DNA of 5,244 nt, from the NCBI GenBank assembly GCA_934667465.1, contig CAKUMG010000513.1:1-5244 (forward strand). Reading direction: 5' to 3'. A program made the translations under genes and the position numbers. Shown here piece after piece: positions 5,127-5,244 of this stretch. Every line of letters begins with the position of its first letter. Position 1 is the first letter of the stretch. The notes under the pieces are model-generated. The model was given only the letters and a program-made list of their open reading frames with translations, had not been told where the DNA came from and did no database searches. This stretch comes from an uncultured Actinoplanes sp. Its GTDB lineage: Bacteria > Actinomycetota > Actinomycetes > Mycobacteriales > Micromonosporaceae.

Positions 5127-5244
5127 CGGCCGGGCTGCGGCGGGCCCAGATCCCGCCTGCGCACGTCCCGCGAAAGCCCACATCCAACACCGGGATGAGG
5201 ACTTCCACGGGCCGCACGCAGACGAAATCTGGACTCCGCCTCGC
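5127..5244. other. Non-coding tail, possible IS interior
   Basis: No convincing gene is visible in either direction. None of the three minus-strand frames resembles a transposase C-terminus. On the plus strand an ATG at 5195 opens a frame to the window edge, but only 16 codons are visible and there is no good ribosome site. A 6-bp hairpin (GGCGGG 5139-5144 with CCCGCC 5152-5157, 7-base loop, no T-tract) could act as a weak terminator for the LLM operon. If the 5109 sequence is an IS end, this is the element's subterminal region. Confidence 0.4.

Noticed and set aside
5195..5244. Start of a transposase or other gene at the ATG at 5195
   Set aside because: Only 16 codons are visible before the edge, with no strong ribosome site and no recognisable transposase N-terminus.

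Overview
The window is very GC-rich with strongly GC-biased third codon positions, GTG and TTG starts, and tightly overlapping genes. This points to a high-GC actinomycete. The protein styles would fit Pseudonocardiales (Amycolatopsis/Pseudonocardia-like), but the genus is a guess. I see no tRNA, rRNA or CRISPR array.

Layout: (1) Bases 1-1052, plus strand: a small four-helix membrane protein of unknown function, whose reading frame is open to the left window edge. It is coupled by an ATGA overlap to a complete Nudix hydrolase of the YfcD/IPP-isomerase-like type. (2) Bases 1053-1462, minus strand: an NfeD-like membrane protein convergent with the Nudix gene. Its C-terminal OB-fold domain looks cut short, and its frame then runs antisense through the Nudix 3' end. 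A GC-rich hairpin (1056-1089) sits at the point where the homology appears to end. (3) Bases 1463-1598: a divergent intergenic region with a possible operator (CCTA-N9-TAGG) just before the next operon. (4) Bases 1599-5108, plus strand: three consecutive flavin-dependent, luciferase-like monooxygenase (LLM) genes joined by 8-nt and 4-nt overlaps. They are a short NtaA/DszA-related LLM with altered flavin-site motifs, a full-length NtaA/SnaA/DszA-type monooxygenase, and an MsnO8-type LLM. (5) Bases 5109-5244: no gene. The first bases after the last stop codon look like the terminal repeat of an IS5-type insertion sequence inserted at a CTAG target that includes the stop codon.

The three LLM genes are almost certainly one translation-coupled unit. 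By family precedent (NtaA, EmoA, DszA, SnaA, SfnG, LadA) they use FMNH2 and O2 to oxidise a small organic molecule, often to release sulfur or nitrogen. No flavin reductase, transporter or regulator lies in the window, so the substrate is unknown and FMNH2 must be supplied from elsewhere. The most interesting reading is that the first LLM is a divergent paralogue and possible partner subunit of the second, similar to LuxA/LuxB of bacterial luciferase. That is inference.
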